A stretch of DNA of 37,609 nt from Terramyces sp. JEL0728 (taxonomy: Eukaryota; Chytridiomycota; Chytridiomycetes; Rhizophydiales; Terramycetaceae). Position 1 is the stretch's first letter; the number at the start of each line of letters is the position of its first letter. The notes below the pieces were generated by a model. That model worked only from the letters and a program-made list of their open reading frames with translations. It ran no database searches and was not told the DNA's origin. The position numbers and the translations under genes were made by a program. Shown here piece after piece: positions 11,239 to 21,882 of the stretch. Location of the stretch: positions 1-37,609 of the forward strand of contig JADIIU010000120.1 of NCBI GenBank assembly GCA_027603945.1, given 5' to 3'.

Positions 11239-13818
11239 ATGTACAAAGACAAACGAGTATTGGTAGCGTCGCTGTTCCTACCTATTACTACAACCAATAC
11301 CCTCAAAAAGAAACAATCGTTCAAAAAACAATTGCCAATATCTCCCGTATCTTTTGAAAAAACAAACAACGGCAATCCAGGTCTATACAACGCCGTTTGC
11401 TCCTTTGATTTGGACTGTATTTGGATAGGAACTATAGTCGGGCTGAACCAGGACCACGAAACCGATTCCAAATTAAATCGGTTTAATGCAAAGCCAGTGT
11501 TCTTGACAGACCAGGAACGTGATGGCCACTACAATCAATTTTGTAAACAAGTGCTGTGGAAACCGTTTCACTACCAATTCTCTGATGATTTGACAATTAC
11601 AAGAATCCAAAAGAGCTGGAATTACTACAAGATTGTCAACCAGAAGTTTGCGGATGTTATTATTGCAAATTACAAAGAAGGTGATTTGATTTGGATAAAT
11701 GATTACCACTTAATGCTTGTTCCGGAAATGGTTAGAAAAGTGTTGCCGAAAGCTACCATTGGTTTCTTTTTGCATATCCCGTTTCCAAGTTCGGAAATTT
11801 TTCGGTGCTTGTCAAGTAATTAACGCTAATATAGTGCGTAAAGAGCTATTAAGAGGGCTATTAGGTGCCGATCTGATTGGATTCCAGATCTATTCTTTCA
11901 TGCGACACTTTTTGATGACTTGTTCACGACTATTGGGGCTAGATTCAACACCAAGAGCGATACTAATGGATGATTGTCGGGTGGCTGTCGGATCTTTTCC
12001 AATTGGGATCGACTTGAAGTCGCTAAAGGAAAAGCGGGCCCATCCAGAAGTTGCTAAATTGGTTAGTTCTTTACAGGAGAAATACCGAGGAAAGTACGTA
12101 TTGATTGGGAGAGATAAGAATGACCAAGTAAAAGGAGTAGATCACAAGCTATTGGCGTTTGAAAGATTCTTGGATAACTACTCTGAATTCCAAGGGAAGG
12201 TGGTTCTGATTCAGGTGTCTCTGTCAACGGCCTCAGAGAACGAAGAGCAGTCCAATGTAGATCATTTGGTTTCCCGAATTAATTCAAAGTTTGGAAATAT
12301 AGGCTATATCCCAGTCGTTTACTTGCATCAAGACATTTCTTTCCACCATTATCTAGCATTGATGACAATGGCAGATGCTTGCTTGATTACCAGTTTAAGA
12401 GATGGAATGAACCTTACTTCCCACGAATATGTGGTTTGCCAAGAAGACAAGAAAAGCCCTTTGATTATTAGCGAATTTGCGGGCACTTATGGAAACTTTG
12501 GTGCCGCTTTAAGAGTAAGCAATGCTAATGATAGGTAAACCCGTGGAATCACAAGGAAGTTTCTGAAGCAATTTATGAGGCACTGACCATGAATGAAGAA
12601 GATAAAGCTTACCGATGGAAAATGCTAAAGTCTTATATCGCCACCAACACAGGTAATTGCTTGCTAAAATAGCCCAACAATATGTTGACAGTTTTCTGGG
12701 TGATCTCATTACCGCTCACGATGAAAATATCCAAGCTTCCTCCACAAGTATTCCATTTTTACCTTTTGAATGGGCAAGGAGAGAGTATTACAAGGCTTCA
12801 AAGCGCATCCTGTTCATGGATGATGAAGGAACATTGATGACCCCTCAAGTCACCAATCACTTTAGCGATATTCAAAAGGAAAAGAAGAATGTGTTTGCTC
12901 TCCTCACTCAGCTCTGTAAAGACGAAAAGAATCATGTATATTTTATGAGTAGTCGTACCAGGGCAGAGCTGGAAGAATACTTGGTAATTCCGAGATTAGG
13001 ATTAAGGTTAGCAGTGTTTAATGTAGTGCCGAATCCGGCTGTTTTGTACGATTTCCCGATCGTTCGCATTGGGAAACAATGCACAAGGACGTTGACCCAT
13101 CCTGGCGTAAAAAAGTATTGGAAATCTTTGAATATTACACAGAGTAAGCTATCGCTAAAATAGTCGTACTCCGGGGTCGTTTATTGAAGAAAAGGAGATT
13201 GGAATCGCCTGGCATTTTGGATTTGCAGACCAAAAGTATGGCGAATGGCAAGCACAAGAATGCCAAAACCATATCAGCAATACGCTGCAAACTTTTCCAA
13301 TTCACATCTTATCTCGTAAACACTGCATTGAAGTTTACTTGAGAAACGTCAGCAAGGCAACTGCAGCTCGACGTATTCTGCAACACCACCAGGGTAAAAA
13401 CCGCCGCCATTCTTTCCAATCTGAACTCCAGTCTCCTACTTTGGATAACTCACAGGTTTCAGTCACGTCATTCAGCACTAGCACTGCTTCTTTTGATCTG
13501 TCAAACACACAAATATGCGATTTTATTTTGGCAATTGGAAACGACCGTACAGACGAATTGATGTTTGAATACTTGAACAAACTGATATCAAAACGCATGG
13601 AGTCACAAAAGTCTCAGTATCTTGATGATGAGAAAGATAGTTGCTCCATTACCAGTTACGCCGAAAGTAACAAGAGTGAATGCACGGTATCATATTCTCA
13701 GTTTCAGCAAATCAGCTGCATTACGTGTACTGTCGGCTGCAAGAGTAGTAACGCAAAGTGGCATGTCAGCAACATTAGCGAGATGATCCAAGGCGTAGAA
13801 ACCCTGTTGAAATTATAA
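11239..13818 (+). CDS. TPS3: Trehalose synthase complex regulatory subunit, Tps3/Tsl1-like
   Basis: Six exons give 826 aa; introns are 11816-11834 (19), 12515-12534, 12653-12672, 13007-13026 and 13144-13163 (20 each). The N-terminal RVLVASLFLP is typical of Tps3/Tsl1 rather than Tps1 or Tps2. The synthase-like GT20 domain retains DYHLMLVP, GRDKNDQVKGV and the UDP-glucose region SLRDGMNLTSHEYVVCQ. The C-terminal phosphatase-like domain is degenerate: motif I reads DDEGT (Asp508-x-Glu510, normally DxDGT) and motif III reads GNDRTDE where active enzymes have GDDRTDE. This supports a non-catalytic regulatory role in the trehalose-6-phosphate synthase/phosphatase complex. The intron at 13007 begins GTTAGC and is required to reach the conserved SAESGCFVRFPD and YYTDRTPGSFIEEKE segments. 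Confidence 0.88.
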
Positions 13819-13880
13819 AATTATTTTTATTGCGTGTTTGTTTATTATGGTATTTTGCCGATTTTATATTGACTATATCA

Positions 13881-15354
13881 TTAAATCAACTCGTTTTCAT
13901 CCCAATTAGCTTTCAGTTTAATAAATACATTAGTCCCCTTGCCTACATTATCGACATTTACCAACCCCCGATTCAATCCAAATATCTCCCTTCAAAAACC
14001 TTGCGTAAAGTCTAGATAGCGGTAATCCATATCCATATCCAGCCATAACCTATATTAATATCAAACTACTGCAGCTCCGGGCTTGATTGGTTTCGCAGCA
14101 GTCGTGTAGTGAAACAAGAATACTTTTTCCAACAAATCTGGATCTATACCGATTCCTTGATCGCGCACTTCGAATATATAATGCTAATTAAGTGAAAAGG
14201 TACTTCTGGTGTGGTGCGCCAATGAACTATAATTGGCGGTAACTTTGAAGTATTCACTACCCCATACTCTCCAACTTTAAGTAATTCGCGTTCAATTACT
14301 GCTCGCATCGCATTCTTTAGCAATTCAAATAATATATGCTGTAAGTGACTTGTTAGAAACCCGGTACCTAGGAATATACAGCAAATCAAAGTTTTTTGAT
14401 TCTGGTGTACAACTTAGCTCGATTGGCGGAGCACATCCGTACGTAATCATACATAAATCTTCCGCCAATTGCACTGATTCAGTTACTATATCTTCAATCG
14501 GTGTCTTTGTACAAAATATACCAATCATATTATCCATCGGTAATGGTCTTGATAAAGCAACACAGTGTCCAATCAACAATCGAACCGCAATCCTTTGAAT
14601 ATGAAATTTAGTCAAAAATTGCTGCAGTTCGTCTTTTGTCAAAAGTTTATCCAGCAGTGCTCTGTTTTCTTCCTGGGCTGCCAACAACATAATTGGTTTA
14701 TGACGGGCAACAGCTCTTTCTAAAACATGAAAAAGTTTATCTGTCAAGTGCTCCGCTTTGCTAGCCAAGATTGGATCGTGGCATTCGGTTCCAAACACAC
14801 TAGAATTAACAATAGAAACATTTTATCCAGATCTTCTTCTGGCGGAGCCAATTTCTCTGGTAATATTGCCTACGTTAATTCCAAATACAGGTTTTTCTGA
14901 TTTGAACAGTGAAAATGGCCATGATTTACTTGGTTGTTCTGGCCAGCTGCTGGATGATTGTCCATGACGCATTCGTTCAATTTCGTCCGTAAATTCAAAC
15001 AGTTCCTCGTTAATATATACATACTTGGCAAGTCTTTGTGTAGAGAGCTTTAATTTGCTTGGCGAATTCTAAATCCCTGATTTGCGGGATATCGTCGATT
15101 TCCTTACACCGCTTTGCCAATCTGACTGTAATTTCATCTTGGATTAGCTAGAGCTACCTGCTACTATTCTTGAAGCTCACTTAGCATAAAATTACCTTGT
15201 AGACAGTAAAGCTTTGTTGGGTTTGTACCTGCATCAAAGTTAAGCTACCTGGTCCCAAATGCTCCTTTACTTTTATTTTCCGGAAATGTCTGGTAGCAAT
15301 TTGGCTCATCCTAGCTGTAGTTTCATTATGAAGCAGTCGTTTGAACGTTATCAT
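13881..15354 (-). CDS. Mitochondrial alpha-ketoacid dehydrogenase kinase (PDK/BCKDK family)
   Basis: GHKL-fold protein kinase that phosphorylates and inactivates pyruvate or branched-chain ketoacid dehydrogenase in mitochondria. It is the most fragmented gene here: eleven exons and ten introns. Minus-strand introns are 15229-15248 (20), 15176-15195 (20), 15138-15157 (20), 15006-15024 (19), 14870-14888 (19), 14800-14819 (20), 14349-14367 (19), 14184-14203 (20), 14050-14069 (20) and 13943-13961 (19), giving 425 aa. Exons of 33 and 18 nt lie next to each other near the 5' end. The N terminus is basic and Ser/Thr-rich, as for a mitochondrial presequence. Motifs are the RMLIG-like RIAVRLLIGHCVAL, N-box HILFELLKNAMRA, G1 RDQGIGID, the FHYTTA lid and G2 MAGYGYGLPLSRLYAR. 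I cannot decide between a PDH and a BCKDH substrate. Confidence 0.9.
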
Positions 15355-15429
15355 TTTTTGGCTGGGATTATCACGAGGAGATGAGGATGATCAACAACGG
15401 CAAACGTTTCAACTTGAAAATGCGGTTTA

Positions 15430-16023
15430 TTAGTGAAGATTGAAAACAACGGAAAACATTACGATGATGCCAATCAGCCAAAGTATTATAATTGATGAGA
15501 GCCACATATTAAATCTTTCCCACCAGATTGAATTTGGGTGCGGATGTTTTCTAGCAAGGGAGTAATAGCATCCCAGGCACCAAGCGAACGGACAGCAGAA
15601 CCCAACAAAGAACAGAGTGCGGTGTACATTTTCCTTTGGTTGTACGAGGAATACCGTAGGTTGGTTGATGGGATACGGCTGTTGCGCGACATATTGCTGG
15701 TTTGGGTATGGATATCCTTGGTACTGCTGGTTCTGTAGCACATAGACTTGCCCATTATTTGGGTATGGTTGGGGTTGATATGGATATTGCGGGGTAAAAT
15801 TCTGCTGTGGATACTGGTTGGATGGCTGGGTATACTGTGGATTAGACTGCTGGGGATATTTTGTACTTGCAAGATACGGTTGGACTTGGACTTGGTTGTT
15901 TAGTACGATTGGATATGCTGGTCTAGACGGGCCCGGATTCACTTCAATCGGATTGAGTTCTTGATATGGAGGTGGAAGGTTGTCACTTGCTTCTGGATTG
16001 ATTTTACCTCCTTTCCCAGACAT
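15430..16023 (-). CDS. Small Pro/Gln/Tyr-rich membrane protein with PPPY motif
   Basis: I do not recognise a named family. The 197-residue intronless frame has a disordered N-terminal two thirds (repeated YPQQ, PQYP and PYPNQQY elements) and an early PPPYQ motif (residues 17-21), a PPxY ligand for WW domains such as those of Rsp5/NEDD4 ligases. The C terminus contains two hydrophobic segments, one Cys-rich (about 137-157, FVGFCCPFAWCLGCYYSLA) and one ending near the C terminus (about 173-193). A role as a ubiquitin-ligase adaptor or endosomal membrane protein would be inference. Confidence 0.7.
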   Translation of the reverse strand: MSGKGGKINPEASDNLPPPYQELNPIEVNPGPSRPAYPIVLNNQVQVQPYLASTKYPQQSNPQYTQPSNQYPQQNFTPQYPYQPQPYPNNGQVYVLQNQQYQGYPYPNQQYVAQQPYPINQPTVFLVQPKENVHRTLFFVGFCCPFAWCLGCYYSLARKHPHPNSIWWERFNMWLSSIIILWLIGIIVMFSVVFNLH

Positions 16024-16073
16024 CTAAAAGTTAAAGTTGGGTCCACATAAAATTGGGGGTTTTATATCCAACA

Positions 16074-17573
16074 ATGAACGTCAACTTTGCACCAGATGAA
16101 TTGCGGGCTTCAGTAATTTCTCAACAAATGTCATACCTCACGCTTCCTCCGGATATAGTAGAGAACACAATTTTTTATTTTCTGAATGAATTGGATATTT
16201 GGAAACTATCGCATTTAAACAAGGAATACTATTTGAGGTTTTCCAACATCCGCATTTTAATCAAGCACAACTTGCAGTGGCCCAATACGAAATTGATACA
16301 GAAGAAAGACCGGATCATTGATGCATCGATAACAACAGACTTGGCAGGGTTCACATGGAAATTTCATTCCTTGACTATTGACACTAGCATTTTGAAGCTA
16401 TTCTACACTAAAGAAGCAGGAATCCCTCCTTCCTACTTTCTCAATTTGAATATATCTGGGGATATCGAGACAGGTCTAGTCGACTTTATAAATGGTCTAA
16501 ATCCGCACACGCTCAATTGCAGCAAAGTTTCAAATGCAACTCTGATGGGTATGGAAATCAACAAGATGTCGAAACTTTGCAATATCAGTCTTGCTAGGGT
16601 TGCTGGAGATGTAACCGATTTTATCTGCAGAATTAGCAATACCCCAGTAACTCATTTGGCGTTGCGAAATGTTGTTTATCAGCAAAATATGAAATATACA
16701 ACAATTAAAAGCCTGGACCTTTCAAACAGCAAACTTCTTCCATCGGATATATTTGTGCTGTCTCTGTCGCTTGCAAATCTGCACTCATTAGACTTGACAA
16801 ACTGCAAACTCAACAAGGAAGGTCTGAGACACATAGTACAAAAATTACCCGATTCCAATCTTGAACAGTTGCTGATTACAAAGAACGATCTATATCCCAA
16901 CGATTTCACAGACTTTTTCAATATTATTCACTTGACAAAGATAAAGGAATTTGAATTTCATGGTAAATTAGGAACGAAAGCACTCGCAATGTTGATAAAG
17001 AATATTTCCCTTTCGCAGCTGCAAAGAATATACCTGGAGGTTCCTTTGGAGTGCCTGAAAGAATTTCTTATCGAATGTGGCAAATCAAAGATACATGATT
17101 TGACATTGATCAAATCATTTCAAGGAAATGAGGTTTGTAAAGTACTTGCTCAATATATCAATATTATACCTCTCGAAAGACTAGGCTTCTCCCTATACAA
17201 CATGACAGTTGGCGGTCTGGAGGCTTTATTCAAATCTCTTACAGCAACCCGCATCAAACAATTTTCCATTGACCAAGGAGATTTTTGCAACAAAGCGCTG
17301 GAAACAATCTCAACCTTTCTTCCATCAACGAAAATCCAGGTCTTGGCTCTCCAGTCTAACAATTTTGATGACAATGGTGTAAGCAAACTAGCGGATGGCA
17401 CGTCGAAAGTCAGGCAGTTACGATTGGCGGGTAGAGTTTCAAAAAAGGGCATCGATGACATTGTTTGCAAGAGTACAAATATTCATGAACTGGAAGTGTT
17501 CACGACACTGCTAGATAACAATCAACGCAACGAAATCAAGGCTCTTTATCGTCATTTGTTAATAAAACTTTAA
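16074..17573 (+). CDS. F-box / leucine-rich-repeat protein
   Basis: Single exon, 499 aa. An F-box-like segment lies near the N terminus (LPPDIVENTIFYFLNELDIWKLSHLNK is conserved in pattern), followed by irregular leucine-rich repeats (for example IKSLDLSNSKLLPSDIF, LHSLDLTNCKLNKEGL, IQVLALQSNNFDDNGVSKL). This architecture fits an SCF substrate receptor, which would work with the CDC34-type E2 encoded at 2302. Substrate unknown. The start at 16074 is the first ATG; the reading frame is open slightly upstream. Only 50 bp separate it from the divergent PPPY membrane-protein gene. Confidence 0.75.
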   Translation: MNVNFAPDELRASVISQQMSYLTLPPDIVENTIFYFLNELDIWKLSHLNKEYYLRFSNIRILIKHNLQWPNTKLIQKKDRIIDASITTDLAGFTWKFHSLTIDTSILKLFYTKEAGIPPSYFLNLNISGDIETGLVDFINGLNPHTLNCSKVSNATLMGMEINKMSKLCNISLARVAGDVTDFICRISNTPVTHLALRNVVYQQNMKYTTIKSLDLSNSKLLPSDIFVLSLSLANLHSLDLTNCKLNKEGLRHIVQKLPDSNLEQLLITKNDLYPNDFTDFFNIIHLTKIKEFEFHGKLGTKALAMLIKNISLSQLQRIYLEVPLECLKEFLIECGKSKIHDLTLIKSFQGNEVCKVLAQYINIIPLERLGFSLYNMTVGGLEALFKSLTATRIKQFSIDQGDFCNKALETISTFLPSTKIQVLALQSNNFDDNGVSKLADGTSKVRQLRLAGRVSKKGIDDIVCKSTNIHELEVFTTLLDNNQRNEIKALYRHLLIKL

Positions 17574-17693
17574 CTTTTGCTACGGTTGATTATTGTTTGA
17601 CGTAGAATATAACTATTTGAGCAGCAGCCGTCTAATTCAAGAAACATTCAGCACCGCTGGCATCAGAATAAACAACTGTTTAATTTGTCTTTA

Positions 17694-20055
17694 TTAGTAG
17701 ATATTCCACGCTTTCAACCATTGCCTGGATGTCCAGTTACTTGCCGGACCAACCATGCCAAAGGTGAAATCCCAGAAATAAATGAATCCTAATGTAAAGC
17801 ACAGCCCAATCAATGCAAGCCCGCCTTGATGAGCGACTTTTGGTAATTTGCCCAAGAGGTGGTCGGCAAGAGTTACAAACGTTACCATTGCAAAGTACAG
17901 CGCAGGAAAGTAATGGTGCAGACTGTGTTAGAAATAGCACTTACTACATGACTCTACCCATAATATAGAATGGAATATAGTGTAAAAACCACCCAAGCAA
18001 TCCTACTTCTGCCTGGAACAAGAAATCCGCCCACTCGTCTACAATAAAATCATAACTACCTGGACCAAAATCTTTCAATCCTCTAGCTTGTCTAGTTACA
18101 TAGAAAATCACAGTTACTAGCAGACCAACAAGCGATGCTGTTGTGGACCACCAAATAAAAGGATTGCCGAGTAAATAATATTTTACATCGGTGTCTGACC
18201 ATCCGCAAATGCGAAGCCCTCGAAGTAAGAATGGCCAGTGATACGGCTTTGATTCGAGCTGCCCCATTTCTTTGAATGGGTCTGGTGTTAACGCATTATT
18301 TGACGACCACATAGCAACGTTCAAGTCCATAAAATCTCTTAAAAAGCTGGATTTGTAAGCATTGTGGCCGCCAGGAGGCAATTTCGGATTGACATGTAAT
18401 TCAATATTCCACATTACAGATTTTGAATTTAGTTCTGGCTTCTTTTGACAAACCACTTCTCCTTGTTTGAACCCCCATTCCGGTAAAGTAACACCGTCTG
18501 ATCTAAGCGCACATCCAAGGTTAACATGCATTAATCTGAATCTTGTGGTCAGCGAACGGAATTCGTTATGCGAATTGTCATGAATATCCTACATTAATAA
18601 TGACTCACATCAACTTTTTCAACTCTCCAATGGTCGTTAGTATCATTAAACGCACCATAACCACTAACTTCGTAATCAGACGACGTGACTGGAGCATCTA
18701 CCCTGTGTGAATGCAAATTCTTTGACGTTTGTTCGTGGACAAAGTTAAAAAAGCATTACCGAGCCTGATGATATCTCCATCTTTGACAAACTCTGGCGCA
18801 TCGTCTTCATTTCTATCACTGGCTCCCCAAACCTTTTCAACTTTCCATTCATTGTTCAAATCCTTATGCGAGTACGTTGTAACTTGCTGTTGTTCAGAAC
18901 CTTCTGGGAATTTTTGAACGTGAGAGTGTAATAAACCCCCACCTCTAGCGTTATTTTTAAGGGATATTTTAGAGCCGTAAGCAAGAGCTAGCATTAAAAC
19001 CATGATTACTGAGTGGATTTGAACTGAAATCATTCCCGCCTAATCCGGCCTGGAATAAGGAACTCATTTGTGCGTCTCCAGGTCCAGAATGATTCAAAAT
19101 TGCAAAGTGCAACACAAACGAGAACATGTATACTAAAATTGGAACGATAATCAAACATACAACTCTCGAACCCCAGTGAATAATTTGAGTTCTAAGTGGC
19201 AGCCTGATATTTCCATATAATTCCCATAAATCTTCAATGGTATGCAGTCCAACGAGGGCAATAGAAAATAATCCGACCCATTTGACGCTGAAATCAACAA
19301 AAAGCTACCTAGATACCAATCCTAATGAAACACCGCTTAAAAGCAACCAACCGAACCATTCAGGTGAAAATACATCTGTATTTTGGTATGTTCTGAAAAC
19401 GCAGACACAGTAAACTGCAAAGCAAGTGAAAAACAGCAACATTGCGTCAAGCAATATAAATCTGGTAATAGTTGCCCAAGCATTATCTACATTAAGAGAT
19501 AAATACCAACAATAGTCATTACTGCGAGCAATATTGCAGCTCCATGGGATAATCGGAGATGGATAGCAGTCCAATAAGCTAGCGGAGTGCAAAAAGCACC
19601 AAATAACCCATTGAAAAATCTCATTACCCCATAACTAACTTCTTCAGGATATTTCGCCCCAGATTCAAACTCAAATTTTCCGTTAAATCCACCCAACGTT
19701 CCAGCAAAGGCATTCAACATCTTTCCTAGTGGGGGATGAACGTCAAAATAAAACGTGTGCTTGATATAATACCCTGCAAACTTCCTAGTGTTACTAAAGT
19801 GTACCCAAAGTGCGCTTCATCCCATACTACATGATCCGAGAATGATATTTTGTACAGTCTAGTCCATAGTGCAATCGCAGTTAAAATCAAGCATACGATT
19901 GTGCTTCCTTTCGGAACTGTGCGCAAAACTCGAGTCTAAAATTAAAACAAAGCTACTTTGGAGTGAACCTTTTCTTCCGTTTCATAAATAACTGGAGTGG
20001 TGATTTTAGGTTGTGGTTTTTTCCTTTGTTGCAATCCAAAGTCTTGAGATGACAT
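17694..20055 (-). CDS. PMT2: Protein O-mannosyltransferase, PMT2/POMT2 subfamily
   Basis: ER membrane enzyme transferring mannose from Dol-P-Man to Ser/Thr. Nine exons give 731 aa. Minus-strand introns are 19936-19956 (21), 19785-19804 (20), 19487-19506 (20), 19288-19308 (21), 18988-19009 (22), 18740-18759 (20), 18589-18608 (20) and 17923-17944 (22). The luminal-loop acidic pair is in VVWDEAHFG (Asp71-Glu72), followed by [13 protein letters not shown] and [10 protein letters not shown]. Three MIR repeats carry the LLHSHVQ, NLHSHRV and GCALRSDG signatures. NPKLPPGG, the [12 protein letters not shown] segment, [10 protein letters not shown] and [14 protein letters not shown] resemble POMT2 more than PMT1 or PMT4. 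The 18740 intron must end TTTG, not AG, to keep [14 protein letters not shown] in frame. Confidence 0.92.
18740..18759 (-). other. Non-canonical GT-TG intron in PMT2
   Basis: On the minus strand this 20-nt segment begins GTAATG, contains the usual TTAAC branch-like motif and ends CTTTG, where an AG is expected. Its removal joins GDIIRL to [13 protein letters not shown] and preserves the frame of the following exons; using the next downstream AG (40 nt) would break the frame and delete conserved MIR residues. Length and branch spacing match the other introns, so a true non-AG acceptor or a one-base error at the acceptor are the two explanations. Confidence 0.7.
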
Positions 20056-20095
20056 TTGTTGCTTTTTGAATCGTGTTGGAAAAATATGAAAAAAG

Positions 20096-21651
20096 TTATT
20101 TATTTTCTAATTGCTCTATGTGTGAAAGAGGAATAATTGGAGGCTGATATTCTTGTTCCCTAGTTTCTTGGACGCTGGGTTTCGCAGAAAGCAGCCCCAA
20201 ATTCAACATTGGAGGTTGTGCTTCAGATATAGACGGACTACCAATATCTGGAAGCTGCTCTGCCGTTTGAGGGGCAACAACTGGGACAGCTTGGTCTACT
20301 GTTGGGCTAGAAGTGAACCGGGCTGTTGGCATTACTACCGCAGGCGTTGTAGTTTGATTATTTTCAGATAAATGAATACTTGTATTTACAATACCAGGAT
20401 ATGACATTGAAAGCTGCGGGATTTGAGTTAGAACAGGGACACTTGGCAAGTATGTTGAAGATGGCGATATCGGCAAAGCTGCAGTACTATAAACTAAAGT
20501 TGGCTGAACTGGTGGAGAAATATTCACAAAATAATTTTCAGGGACTGTAGATAGCGCAAGTTCTGGGACATCGTTTGCTAATTTTGGAGATCCACGAGTG
20601 CTTGAAGTCGCCAAACTTTCATGTAATTTATCCAGACCTGTCCTACCTATTGAGTTTGTGACAATAGGCAGATTAATCCCGGTGTTGACAAGCGGCGTTT
20701 GTGGAAATATTAGGGACGATCTTTTGGAATTTGTGTCATACTTCAATTGCAATGGCTGCGCAGAAGTTGCGGACTGTTGCTCAGAACGGGTATTAGACTG
20801 AGTATCATAGGGCTGTGATGGTTTACCGAAAGGAGTACTGTAATTCGACACTTGGTCAGATTTTGCCTTCTTTTGAGACCCAGCATCCGAAATCAATGGT
20901 GCGATTTCATCTTTCTTGAAATACCACAATACAGCCGCAATCGCAATTCCAATAACAACAGCAACCGCACAAGCAATCCCGACTATGGCTCCAGTTGAAA
21001 TCCCGTTTGAGGAACTATCAGTTGGTGCGGTTGGAGTGCTAGAGGTGCTAAATGTTTGAGTTGCACTGGGAACTGCTAATGTAGTTGTTGGGAGTGCTGA
21101 TGTTAAACAAAGGTTTACCCTGGCAAAATTTGACTCCAGAGCAATTTGGAATTGACGTAGCCGTTGGACACATGTAAGTATCAAAGGAACATCCTTTGTT
21201 TCCATCGCTTAAATTTCCAGCAGCAACGTTGACACTACCTGGGATATCTCCAGTAATGAAATTGTCTTTTAAATCCAAGTAAACCAAACTTGCACCGTTC
21301 AAGCTAACAAGAGGGCCAGTCAACATATTGTCATTTAAATACCTAATGTTAGCTTGATCAATACAAGATTTGCAAACCGATTTGGCCCAATGAAGCAGGC
21401 AGTTGTCCGGTAAGTGCATTATTGTTTAAAATTAGTGATTTCAATCCAGCCAAAGTTGAAATTGAATTTGGAATCGTGCCTTGCAAATTCTTTCCATTCA
21501 ATGCTCTACCATTAATATTGAATCACATTTTCTTGATGTTTTTATTGTCGTCGCAGCCAATCCAAGACCAGGTACAACAATCCCCGCTTTCAGCTAACGA
21601 CGTTGGAGAGCCAAAGGAGGGATATACTTTAGCTAATGCGTCGCACGACAT
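20096..21651 (-). CDS. LRR single-pass membrane protein with Ser/Pro-rich tail
   Basis: Four exons give 496 aa; introns are 21506-21526 (21, donor GTGATT), 21343-21364 (22) and 21097-21118 (22). The N-terminal part has the cysteine cap CDALAKVYPSFG then CCTWSWIGCD, and plant-type LRRs (LQGTIPNSISTL, LKSLILNNNALTGQLP, LQILYLNDNMLTGPL, LVYLDLKDNFITGDIP). A Cys-rich cap and Thr/Ser-rich linker follow, then a transmembrane helix (about 199-222) and a long cytosolic Ser/Pro/Gln-rich tail without a kinase domain. It is probably a cell-surface receptor or adhesion protein. Oddity: the only usable ATG gives MSCDAL with no signal peptide, so a short upstream exon may be missing from this model. Confidence 0.75.
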
Positions 21652-21882
21652 TTGAATTGTTGGCTACTTTTTTTCCTTTAAATAATCCCGAAAAACGGAC
21701 AAAAGAGAAATTCGGGGGTTTTTGAACAAAGACAGTAACGTGTTTTGTCGTTTAAGGCTGATCTCACCTATTCAATTATCAAAATTATGCTCATACTATC
21801 TGGTTAGAAGAGTAACTCCATTCCAAATTTTCAAAGTGTACAATTTCGTATAATTTAAATAAATAATATATTAACCAGCCAA
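21652..21882. other. Gap upstream of the LRR membrane protein
   Basis: This 231-bp region should hold the LRR gene promoter and possibly an unrecognised exon for its signal peptide. On the minus strand there are two short ATG-started frames, but none joins in frame to the LRR exon with a splice pair matching the local rules. Confidence 0.35.
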
